Shown: piece after piece, positions 7,349 to 14,077 of the stretch | Position numbering within the stretch: position 1 is the stretch's first letter | How the letters are laid out: every line of letters starts with the position of its first letter | Source of the DNA: Acinetobacter populi | Lineage (GTDB): Bacteria > Pseudomonadota > Gammaproteobacteria > Pseudomonadales > Moraxellaceae | Assembly: GCF_002174125.1 (NCBI RefSeq) | Contig: NZ_NEXX01000006.1 | Location: forward strand, 1-64,000 | Length of the DNA stretch: 64,000 nt | Reading direction: 5' to 3' | Made by a program: the position numbers and the translations under genes | The notes under the pieces: model-generated | Told to the model about the DNA's origin: nothing | The model's database searches: none | The model's input: only the letters and a program-made list of their open reading frames with translations

Positions 7349-8526
7349 TAAGGCTTCTCCTTTAAATATGGATTTTTAGAATCCAATAATTCTGACACAC
7401 TTTTTGGTAGTTTATATTGAGTTCCCTGACCTGGTTGTCCAAACCATGGAAGTATTTTGGATTCAGAAACAGGGTTTATTGGTTGAATTACTTCATATTG
7501 AGAATAGGGTTTATTCAAACTACTAGAAGGCAACGCTCTCTGCTCAAAAGGGGTGCCTACTGGTGAAACATAGCTCCCTCCTGGATACCCATAACGATCA
7601 ACAATTGTACCTGGTTGCAAAGTTTCTGCTGGTTTAGTTGCATATCCTCCGCTATTTGGCGGCCAAATCCCTAATTCTTCTTGTAACTTACCTTCTTTGG
7701 TACTAAATTTCTGAAAGTTTGATGCTTCCCTAACAGCTTGACTAACTTCTATATTATTTTTAATTGTTTCCGCTAGTTTATCATCTCCCCTCCCAAACCA
7801 CCCCTTAACAGTATCTGTAACTTTATTCCAAATACCAGATTCTTTTGCAATAACAGCTATAGGTTCCAACTTTTTAATAGCTATTTCTGGAACAATGGCA
7901 CTAGCGGCCATCTCTATTGATCCAAATGCTAATCCTTGAACATACTCATTACCTTGATCTGATAATCCTGAACGACGATTGAAGTCCTCAATTAACTTTT
8001 GCGTATCTTCATCACTTAAACCATTTTCTTGAGCATATCTAGCTATACTCTCATAGCCTTGTCCTAACTTTGGATCTAATGGAAATGGCAAGCTCATTTC
8101 ATTATTCTCCACCGCATTCTGCGCAACTTGCCCTGCCTGTACCGTACTGGCTACATCTCCTGTACTGGCACCAACTGCACTTCCTGCCAAACCTACAATG
8201 GCACTAATCGTACTTTTCTCATCTGCCGTCAGGTCTTGTGCATCTTTTCCATACAGATACTGTGCAAGTTTTGGTGCTGCTGCTTCACTTCCACCTGCAA
8301 CCAATCCTGCCGTCAAGGCATCATTGCCGCCTGCTGCTGCGACTGCTGCACCCAATACCGTATGTGCCAATATATGCGCTGCACTACCTTCGGCATCATT
8401 GCCTTTAAAGTATTGTCCGATTTCATAGCTCACCGATGGGCTTAATGTCGCTGCTGCAATACCCAAGCCACTTGCTGTTGGGGCGGATAAGCCTACCGAT
8501 ACAGTAAAATCCCTAAAAATCCCCAT
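7348..8526 (-). CDS. Orphan CdiA-CT module with TNT NAD-glycohydrolase domain
   Basis: 392 residues from MGIFRDF. The first 142 residues are an Ala/Gly-rich pretoxin region ending in the VENN motif (139-142), nearly identical to the head of the next module. A linker follows, then a TNT (tuberculosis necrotizing toxin) domain from about residue 300: GTIVDRYG, YVSPVGTPFEQRALP, and WFGQPGQGTQY with the family's conserved Gln. TNT enzymes hydrolyse NAD+ in the target cell (known). There is no signal peptide, TPS domain or FHA stalk, so the protein cannot be exported alone by CdiB. The frame also opens at TTG 8532 or ATG 8529; 8526 matches the other modules. Confidence 0.85.
   Translation of the reverse strand: MGIFRDFTVSVGLSAPTASGLGIAAATLSPSVSYEIGQYFKGNDAEGSAAHILAHTVLGAAVAAAGGNDALTAGLVAGGSEAAAPKLAQYLYGKDAQDLTADEKSTISAIVGLAGSAVGASTGDVASTVQAGQVAQNAVENNEMSLPFPLDPKLGQGYESIARYAQENGLSDEDTQKLIEDFNRRSGLSDQGNEYVQGLAFGSIEMAASAIVPEIAIKKLEPIAVIAKESGIWNKVTDTVKGWFGRGDDKLAETIKNNIEVSQAVREASNFQKFSTKEGKLQEELGIWPPNSGGYATKPAETLQPGTIVDRYGYPGGSYVSPVGTPFEQRALPSSSLNKPYSQYEVIQPINPVSESKILPWFGQPGQGTQYKLPKSVSELLDSKNPYLKEKP
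8101..8526 (-). repeat. VENN pretoxin direct repeat, copy 1
   Basis: Encodes residues 1-142 of the TNT module. Nearly identical in DNA to 9845-10270, with scattered single-base differences. Divergence begins immediately after the VENN codons, the usual boundary between exchangeable toxin domains and their scaffold. Confidence 0.9.
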
Positions 8527-8630
8527 CATCAAATACCAATGTCAAATTTAAAAAACCATTTTCAACCCTAAAAATTAGGGTTAAAAATGATCGGGCATGG
8601 CTTGCAGACACGTGGATGGGACAACATTGC
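8521..8630 (-). repeat. Module-junction repeat B
   Basis: Between the immunity gene at 8639-8989 and the TNT module. Contains AATACCAAT next to the start codon, the AACCCTA/TAGGGTT hairpin, and CTTGCAGACACGTGGA (8601-8616), the last shared with junctions A and C. Confidence 0.65.
8564..8582 (-). terminator. Terminator between orphan modules
   Basis: Perfect inverted repeat AACCCTA/TAGGGTT. On the minus strand a T-run follows a few bases later. It is placed to end transcription after the immunity gene at 8639-8989, so the TNT module would need its own promoter. Confidence 0.6.
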
Positions 8631-8638
8631 AGACAATA

Positions 8639-8989
8639 TTATTCTAAATTATAAATAGTTTTTAATTCTTTCACTGTATCAACTATATATTCCTCTGAAT
8701 TAGTATTTAAAATTCGGGTAAATAAATTTAATCTAGTCTCCAATTCTTTTGGTCTCTGTGTAGTATCAGAATGTCGTTGTAGTGCTAGTAAAATTTGTAA
8801 TAGTTCATATAACTCATTAGATTTTAAATCATGGTCTATAATCTGTATTATATGAGAGGTCTCATCAAAAGCATCCTCTTTTGATAATACATTTATATTT
8901 TTATCAATAAAATCTGATAAATACCATTCATCGAAATCTACTCCTGATTTTAGATATTGCATAAAATCAGATAATGCATTAATAAACAT
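8639..8989 (-). CDS. Putative immunity protein of the second VENN orphan module
   Basis: 116-residue, helix-rich acidic protein (MFINALSDFMQYLKSG to ELKTIYNLE) of no family I recognise. It begins three bases after the toxin stop with an AAGGAT site. Gene order, size and coupling are those of CdiI proteins; binding to the adjacent toxin is inferred. Confidence 0.72.
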   Translation of the reverse strand: MFINALSDFMQYLKSGVDFDEWYLSDFIDKNINVLSKEDAFDETSHIIQIIDHDLKSNELYELLQILLALQRHSDTTQRPKELETRLNLFTRILNTNSEEYIVDTVKELKTIYNLE

Positions 8990-8992
8990 ATA

Positions 8993-10270
8993 TTAATCCT
9001 TAAATTTAAAATCTATTGTTTGACCAGTTTTAGTATTTTCAACATAGTGAATTTCAACACCATTAACATTCTGAGCTCTTTTAACCCATCCATCTTCTGC
9101 ATATAAGTTATTCTTTGAATCACTCATCTTTGGCATCCTTGGTGGAGTTTTTCCTTGCGGATTATTTTTGACTTGCTCCATTGCTAACTTCTCATTCAAA
9201 TTTCTAGGTTCTGTTCGTCCAGTACTAATTTTTGAAGAATCAATAGAATGATTTAATTCCAGTTTTGAACTTGATTCTTTTCCCCCTACACCAATTTTTA
9301 CAGCAACAGCAGCCCCTGCAACATTTAATCCTGCATTAGCTGCATAAAGCGTACGCTCCGTTGTAGTCAGTTGCCTTTTCGTAATCGGATCAACACCATA
9401 ATACTCCATCGCCGCCGAACAAATTGTAGAGCTTATTCCAACTGATGAACATCCATTATTAAATGCACTACTTGCTAATTCTATTAACTTCTTGTCATTG
9501 GCTATACTTTTTTGAATATATTCCATTTGTTGAGTTGAAGTTGCTGCGACTAAAACATATTCACCATTAACTACTTTATTGGTAATTTGACAGATACTTG
9601 GTCCGCTTGCTGTAAGACAACCAACAACATCTCCAGGCTTATGTTCTATTGTACGATCCTCACCCCAAAATCCATCACCACCATCAATAACTTCTTCTTT
9701 CTCAATAGTTTTCCCTCTATTTATAATAGCTTGAATCTCATTATTTGTTTGTGCACAATGCTTAGCAGTTTTTCCTCCTTCACAATCCCGCTTATATTTT
9801 GCCACTAATATTGCATAATTAGCTGCATCATTGGGTTGTAAACGATTATTCTCCACCGCATTCTGACTGACTTGCCCTGCTTGTACCGTACTGGCTACAT
9901 CTCCTGTACTGGCACCAACTGCACTTCCTGCCAAACCTACAATTGCACTAATCGTACTCTTCTCATCTGCCGTCAAGTCTTGTGCATCTTTTCCATACAG
10001 ATACTGTGCAAGTTTTGGTGCTGCTGCTTCACTTCCACCTGCAACCAATCCTGCCGTTAAGGCATCATTGCCACCTGCTGCTGCGACTGCTGCACCCAAT
10101 ACCGTATGTGCCAATATATGCGCTGCACTGCCTTCGGCATCATTCCCTTTAAAGTATTGTCCGATTTCATAGCTCACCGATGGGCTTAATGTCGCTGCTG
10201 CAATACCCAAGCCACTTGCTGTTGGGGCGGATAAGCCTGCCGATACAGCAAAATCCCTGAAAATTCCCAT
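8993..10270 (-). CDS. Orphan CdiA-CT module, unassigned toxin domain
   Basis: 425 residues. Residues 1-142 are the VENN pretoxin head shared with the TNT module. Residues 143-330 are a Cys-containing middle region (YKRDCEGGKTAKHCAQTNNE, CSSVGISSTICSAAMEYYG) that may be a cytoplasmic-entry-type domain. The final 90 residues (NLNEKLAMEQVKNNPQGK, PPRMPKMSDSKNNLY, GWVKRAQNVNGVEIHYVENTKTGQTIDFKFKD) form a compact beta-rich toxin candidate. Its look is reminiscent of small RNase (BECR-like) tips, but I cannot identify catalytic residues. No export signal. Start ATG 10270 lies in the same junction context as the other modules. Confidence 0.8.
   Translation of the reverse strand: MGIFRDFAVSAGLSAPTASGLGIAAATLSPSVSYEIGQYFKGNDAEGSAAHILAHTVLGAAVAAAGGNDALTAGLVAGGSEAAAPKLAQYLYGKDAQDLTADEKSTISAIVGLAGSAVGASTGDVASTVQAGQVSQNAVENNRLQPNDAANYAILVAKYKRDCEGGKTAKHCAQTNNEIQAIINRGKTIEKEEVIDGGDGFWGEDRTIEHKPGDVVGCLTASGPSICQITNKVVNGEYVLVAATSTQQMEYIQKSIANDKKLIELASSAFNNGCSSVGISSTICSAAMEYYGVDPITKRQLTTTERTLYAANAGLNVAGAAVAVKIGVGGKESSSKLELNHSIDSSKISTGRTEPRNLNEKLAMEQVKNNPQGKTPPRMPKMSDSKNNLYAEDGWVKRAQNVNGVEIHYVENTKTGQTIDFKFKD
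9845..10270 (-). repeat. VENN pretoxin direct repeat, copy 2
   Basis: Partner of 8101-8526, same length and nearly identical. The two copies are in direct orientation about 1.74 kb apart, so recombination between them would delete one toxin/immunity pair and fuse the remaining head to the other toxin. Confidence 0.9.
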
Positions 10271-10325
10271 AGCTTAATACCAAATTTCAAATGATCATCC
10301 AAGGCTTGTGGGCACGTGGACGAAA
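10265..10325 (-). repeat. Module-junction repeat C
   Basis: Shares ATACCAAATTT beside the start codon and GGCTTGTGGGCACGTGGA (10303-10320) with junctions A and B, but lacks their hairpin. Confidence 0.6.
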
Positions 10326-10330
10326 TAGCA

Positions 10331-10828
10331 TTACATATTTTCATTTTCACCAACTGGCGGTGCTAACTTTTCTACAGGATAATTCTTTAATCCTTCTATT
10401 ACCAAAGGTAAATCATGCTTGATAGCTTCATATTCTTCCTGCGGTAAATGGTAGGCTTGGTGATATCTTTCTAAATCAAACCATTCTAAAACAGCTAATG
10501 CCCATGGCTGAAAATCTGATGGAAGATAATCCCACTTCAACATTGATTTTGACCATACTAACCAAGATATTGGCATCGTACATGTAGAGGAGGTTAACCA
10601 ATCATGGACATGATGAGCTGGATTATAAAACCAAAATCGACTTAGATATTGATGAGTATTTTCAGAATACCTTTGTTTGAATAAATTACTATTAACATAC
10701 ATTTCGATGCTTTCTAAATATCCTGTATATATACCACCTGATTCTTCATCTATCACACTAATATCTATAGTACAATCTGAATAAACAGTATTAGAAAGTA
10801 AATCCTCTAATTTGATAGGATTAAACAT
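10331..10828 (-). CDS. Putative immunity protein for the deaminase toxin
   Basis: 165 residues with a Trp-rich central region (SRFWFYNPAHHVHDW, WLVWSKSMLKWDYLPSDF). Family not recognised. Its ATG overlaps the toxin stop as TAATG, preceded by GGAGAT. Its position makes it the expected antidote to the deaminase domain encoded immediately upstream. Confidence 0.72.
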   Translation of the reverse strand: MFNPIKLEDLLSNTVYSDCTIDISVIDEESGGIYTGYLESIEMYVNSNLFKQRYSENTHQYLSRFWFYNPAHHVHDWLTSSTCTMPISWLVWSKSMLKWDYLPSDFQPWALAVLEWFDLERYHQAYHLPQEEYEAIKHDLPLVIEGLKNYPVEKLAPPVGENENM

Positions 10829-11808
10829 TATTTATCTCCAGAATTAAAAGTAGGAGCTGTTGGGAAACCACCTGGATTACGTGGAGTTCCCATCGGAGTA
10901 GAAATTATTTTACCACCCTGATAAATCGAATAACTTCCATTATCATGATAAACGCGTACCTGTACATTTGGATACTTAATACTAAATTGTTGCTCAATTA
11001 CATTAGTACAACTTTTACAAGGTGCTCTTTCTGTAAATAAATCAATCGAACCCTGAATGTTAGGTGTATCTTTATATGTTTGAGCAAAATTCTCTAAAAT
11101 TTTATACTCTGTATCAGTCATACGATTGACTGGACTATTAGGATTATCTAAGGCTTTAAGAATAGGTTCATTATTACTAGATAAACTTACAAAGTTATCT
11201 ACCTGATTTGCTTCATTATCTCCATAGCGAGAAAATGATTTTACTTCTTGTACATTTTGTCCTTCCACCCGAATTGTTGCTGTAGCTATATTACCTACAG
11301 GTTTACCGTCTTCAAACATATCAGTATTTGTACTGCGTACTTCAGCAGCTTTATTTTTTAGATCAATCTGGGTTTGAGCAAAATAGCTGTCTCCTTCACT
11401 ATAGAAATTATTCTCAACAATCCTCTCCTGTTTTGCAACTTCTGCTATTTTTGCAGCATTACTTGCTTGTACCGCATCAATCGTAGCATCTACACCTTTT
11501 TTAATCGCTATACCTGCTGCTCCACCACCAAGTAGTTGACCAGCTATACTAGCTTTGTATTCTTCTGCTGCGCCTTCGTCTTGCTGCATTCGATACAAAT
11601 CTAGTGTCGTTTCATAACTCTCTGCACTTGCATTTACTGCATTAATTGCTTTTTCTGCCGTTACTACAGGATGAGATACCACATCTACCGCAGATTTTAC
11701 TGCCTCTACTGTGTTATCTATCGGGTCTTTTAAAAATTCTACTGTACCCGTGACTGCTCCGGCTACATTACTTGCTACCCCTTTAGCCAAGCCTGTTGCT
11801 GTTCCCAC
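10828..11808 (-). CDS. Orphan CdiA-CT module with nucleic-acid deaminase domain
   Basis: Opens at GTG 11808 with no ribosome-binding site; the frame runs back to a TAA near 11838 and reads SKLDANVGTATGLAK, so this is an internal slice of a cdiA gene rather than a proper gene start. Residues 20-134 are a pretoxin region ending VENN (131-134), shared with the next module. The C-terminal domain has deaminase-fold hallmarks: a DTE motif (D232-E234), LFTERAPCKSC (C264, C267) and an upstream SFSRYG. It best fits the BURPS668_1122-type toxin-deaminase family, which targets cytidine in nucleic acid or nucleotides; the substrate here is unknown. Possibly silent until recombined onto a full cdiA. Confidence 0.8.
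   Translation of the reverse strand: MGTATGLAKGVASNVAGAVTGTVEFLKDPIDNTVEAVKSAVDVVSHPVVTAEKAINAVNASAESYETTLDLYRMQQDEGAAEEYKASIAGQLLGGGAAGIAIKKGVDATIDAVQASNAAKIAEVAKQERIVENNFYSEGDSYFAQTQIDLKNKAAEVRSTNTDMFEDGKPVGNIATATIRVEGQNVQEVKSFSRYGDNEANQVDNFVSLSSNNEPILKALDNPNSPVNRMTDTEYKILENFAQTYKDTPNIQGSIDLFTERAPCKSCTNVIEQQFSIKYPNVQVRVYHDNGSYSIYQGGKIISTPMGTPRNPGGFPTAPTFNSGDK
11407..11756 (-). repeat. Second pretoxin direct repeat, copy 1
   Basis: Encodes GTVEFLKDPIDNT to RIVENN of the deaminase module. Nearly identical to 12752-13101 over 350 bases. Similarity ends sharply at the VENN codons on one side and at the GTVEFLKDP codons on the other. Confidence 0.9.
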
Positions 11809-11865
11809 ATTTGCATCTAGTTTCGAACCTATAATCTGTTATAGCTATTTCAGGTAAATGCGTTG

Positions 11866-12138
11866 CTAGTTAATTACAATTTCAATATCAAATGGTAATT
11901 TAAGATCTTTATGTTTTCCATTAATACACTCCTGAACAAAATTAGAGACTTCATTTTCATTTAAAATATTTGAGGTATAAATAGCTAAATCATTTGGCAC
12001 TTTAAAATAAACCCAATATTCCGACATTCTATTAAAAGTTGGTTCTAAAAAACCAACATAATATTTTTTTTCCTCATCAACTAAAACTAAATATTGATTG
12101 ATTTTTGAAGAAAATATTTCATTTAATATAAATTTCAT
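11866..12138 (-). CDS. Putative immunity protein of the GNEAGAN-type module
   Basis: 90-residue beta-rich protein (MKFILNEIFSSKINQYLV to LPFDIEIVIN) beginning four bases after the toxin stop; its AAGG site is formed by the toxin's own stop region, giving tight coupling. No recognised family. Immunity role inferred from position. Confidence 0.72.
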   Translation of the reverse strand: MKFILNEIFSSKINQYLVLVDEEKKYYVGFLEPTFNRMSEYWVYFKVPNDLAIYTSNILNENEVSNFVQECINGKHKDLKLPFDIEIVIN

Positions 12139-12142
12139 AATT

Positions 12143-13135
12143 TTACCTTATTGGGTTCACGATTATTTGACTCGGTTTAATTTTATTTGCATCAATAATG
12201 GCTTCATAATTACCATTAGGTAATTTACCTCCAGGTATCCATTGAGAATTTGCCCCAGCTTCATTTCCAGATGGTAATCGCAAACCACTATTTTTCGGAT
12301 TTAAGATGTCAATCTTTACTAAAGAGTCATTATTAAGTTGATTCCTTGGAATACCTAAGGCATCAGCCAATTTAACTGGGTCACCTCCCGTTTGTTTCAT
12401 TAAAATATCAGCTTGGTCTTTTGGTAAAATAAAAGAGGTTCCATCTGTTTGACCAATCCCAAATCTATTGTAGTTACTGCTTAACATGAACTTCGTTGCT
12501 CCATCATCAAATTTAGACAAATGATTATCTATATAGCTTTGAGATAAATAAGTTGATGGATCAGGTCTTTCACCTATTGGTTTTTGAATCACATCTCTGA
12601 ATACTTGATCAACGGAAATACCTTGCTTAAGCTCAACATCACCTCTTCTCATAATGGACTCTAAAACTTGAGCATTACCAATCTGAGAGGGTTGCCATCT
12701 AAAATCGGCACGATTCAAATCAGGGGAAAGTAGATCATTATCTGCATTAACATTATTCTCAACAATCCTCTCCTGTTTTGCAACTTCTGCTATCTTTGCA
12801 GCATTACTTGCTTGTACCGCATCAATCGTAGCATCTACACCTTTCTTAATCGCTACACCTGCTGCTCCACCACCAAGTAGTTGACCAGCTATACTGGCTT
12901 TGTATTCTTCTGCTGCGCCTTCATCTTGCTGCATTCGATACAAATCTAGTGTCGTTTCATAACTCTCTGCACTTGCATTTACCGCATTAATTGCTTTTTC
13001 CGCCGTTACTACAGGATGAGATACCGCATCTACCGCAGATTTTACCGCATCTACTGTGTTATCTATCGGGTCTTTTAAAAATTCTACTGTACCCGTGACT
13101 GTATTCAATCTAGTAAAATCGTTGAAAATCCCCAT
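12143..13135 (-). CDS. Orphan CdiA-CT module with unassigned GNEAGAN-type toxin domain
   Basis: 330 residues. A short head MGIFNDFTRLN (related to the MGIFRDF leader of other modules) is joined to the second pretoxin type, ending VENN at 125-128. The C-terminal 200 residues carry a conserved-looking pattern: YLSQSYIDNHLSKFDDGATKFM, GQTDGTSFILPKDQADIL, then SGNEAGANSQWIPGGKLPNGNYEAIIDANKI. I recognise this pattern as a recurring C-terminal domain of large secreted polymorphic toxins but cannot name its activity. No signal peptide or stalk. Followed four bases later by its immunity gene. Confidence 0.8.
   Translation of the reverse strand: MGIFNDFTRLNTVTGTVEFLKDPIDNTVDAVKSAVDAVSHPVVTAEKAINAVNASAESYETTLDLYRMQQDEGAAEEYKASIAGQLLGGGAAGVAIKKGVDATIDAVQASNAAKIAEVAKQERIVENNVNADNDLLSPDLNRADFRWQPSQIGNAQVLESIMRRGDVELKQGISVDQVFRDVIQKPIGERPDPSTYLSQSYIDNHLSKFDDGATKFMLSSNYNRFGIGQTDGTSFILPKDQADILMKQTGGDPVKLADALGIPRNQLNNDSLVKIDILNPKNSGLRLPSGNEAGANSQWIPGGKLPNGNYEAIIDANKIKPSQIIVNPIR
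12752..13101 (-). repeat. Second pretoxin direct repeat, copy 2
   Basis: Partner of 11407-11756, in direct orientation 1.35 kb away. Exchange between them would delete one toxin/immunity pair and join the MGIFNDF head to the deaminase domain. Confidence 0.9.
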
Positions 13136-13192
13136 AACTTAATACCAATTTAAAAAACCGTTTTAAACATTAAAACAAGGTAAAAACGGTTA
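13130..13192 (-). repeat. Module-junction sequence D
   Basis: Carries the AATACCAATTT block beside the module start, as in junctions A-C, and a different hairpin. Confidence 0.5.
13155..13192 (-). terminator. Terminator after the duplicated immunity gene
   Basis: Arms AACCGTTTT and AAAACGGTT. Read on the minus strand the stem is followed by a T-run. It would end the cdi operon transcript after the second YezG-like immunity gene. Confidence 0.65.
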
Positions 13193-13206
13193 GAGGAAAT
13201 AATAAC

Positions 13207-13551
13207 TTAGTCATCTTTAAACTCGTCCATACAAGACTGAATATCATAAATAAACTGGGTCTTTGCTTCGCCTTTTTCATTGAGCGTTAAAACAAATTTA
13301 CGCCAATCTCCACCCGTATGGGCTTGCATTTCATTATGCAGTTCTTTACACAGCTCTTGGGCTTCATTGCTAATCTTGTCAAAATTATTAGGACTATAAT
13401 TTTGATGATTCTTTTCATACCAAGCTGAAAATGAATACCACTGCTCATCCGGATTAAACTTATAAACCAAATGTGCTGAATTATAAGCAATTTCTGTAGA
13501 AAAATGTAAAATACGACTTAACTCATTTAATATCCGTAACTGCTCTTCCAT
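13207..13551 (-). CDS. YezG-like immunity protein, paralogue of CdiI
   Basis: 114 residues. The C-terminal half (ELHNEMQAHTGGDWRKFVLTLNEKGEAKTQFIYD) is clearly related to the resident CdiI at 13737-14069 (ELHTVMENHTGGNWKEFTLTLDENGKAHTKFIYE), and both fit the YezG-like (DUF600) immunity family that pairs with nuclease toxins. It follows a toxin remnant rather than a complete toxin. Start: ATG 13551 follows GGAGG at nine bases; the frame can extend to GTG 13566 but that codon lies before the site. Confidence 0.85.
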   Translation of the reverse strand: MEEQLRILNELSRILHFSTEIAYNSAHLVYKFNPDEQWYSFSAWYEKNHQNYSPNNFDKISNEAQELCKELHNEMQAHTGGDWRKFVLTLNEKGEAKTQFIYDIQSCMDEFKDD

Positions 13552-13552
13552 T

Positions 13553-13700
13553 CTATTTCCCTCCACCTTTAGTATTTACAAATGTTTCTTTAGTTGGTTT
13601 TCCATCAATAATAAACGTAACCTCCAATCTATCAGGTCTAACAGAACTTGGATCATTACGTGTAAATTTAACCGTAACATTATCTATTGTTTTACATTTG
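13553..13700 (-). pseudogene. C-terminal remnant of an older nuclease CdiA-CT
   Basis: Open frame without a start, bounded upstream by an in-frame TAA at 13706-13708. It reads VTVKFTRNDPSSVRPDRLEV, then about 20 further residues ending NTKGGGK and a stop. It matches the end of resident CdiA (VKVSFDRSNPANIRPDSLVV, then TFDNESSK). Only the last 40-odd residues survive and its paired immunity gene is intact. This is what replacement of a toxin tip by a related one would leave behind. Confidence 0.85.
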
Positions 13701-13736
13701 TCTGATTACGCTTTATAGATGTATAACCTCTAATTC

Positions 13737-14069
13737 TTACTCATAAATAAACTTTGTATGAGCTTTACCATTTTCATCTAAAGTCAAAGTAAACTCTTTC
13801 CAATTTCCACCTGTATGATTTTCCATTACTGTATGTAATTCTTTTACTAATTCAGGAACTGCTTTATTTTTGTATATAAGAAATTCTGATTTTAATTCAT
13901 CATCTTTTTTATAAAAAAATTTTTCTCCAATCGAGACAGAATTGTCATCCTCTGCTCTATAATAATCAAATGTACATTGTAAAGACTGATATTCACCATT
14001 TACACTACTATCCATTATTTGTAACAAGCTGTTCAAAATTTCTGTTTGCTTTTCAACTAAATTATTCAT
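13737..14069 (-). CDS. cdiI: CdiI immunity protein (YezG-like) of the resident CDI toxin
   Basis: 110-residue protein of the YezG/DUF600-like immunity family: FFYKKDDELKSEF, ELHTVMENHTGGNWKEFTLTLDENGKAHTKFIYE. It follows cdiA directly and should protect the producing cell from the nuclease tip. Start: ATG 14069 sits behind GAGGTGG. The longer frame to 14081 overlaps the cdiA stop as ATGA but has no site. The paralogue at 13207-13551 may give additional or variant protection. Confidence 0.85.
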   Translation of the reverse strand: MNNLVEKQTEILNSLLQIMDSSVNGEYQSLQCTFDYYRAEDDNSVSIGEKFFYKKDDELKSEFLIYKNKAVPELVKELHTVMENHTGGNWKEFTLTLDENGKAHTKFIYE

Positions 14070-14077
14070 ATGCCACC

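Noticed and set aside
8128..8445. Plus-strand frames with Cys-rich products inside the orphan modules (also 9872-10060)
   Set aside because: They arise from the reverse complement of the Ala-rich pretoxin repeat. Having two copies only reflects the direct repeat.
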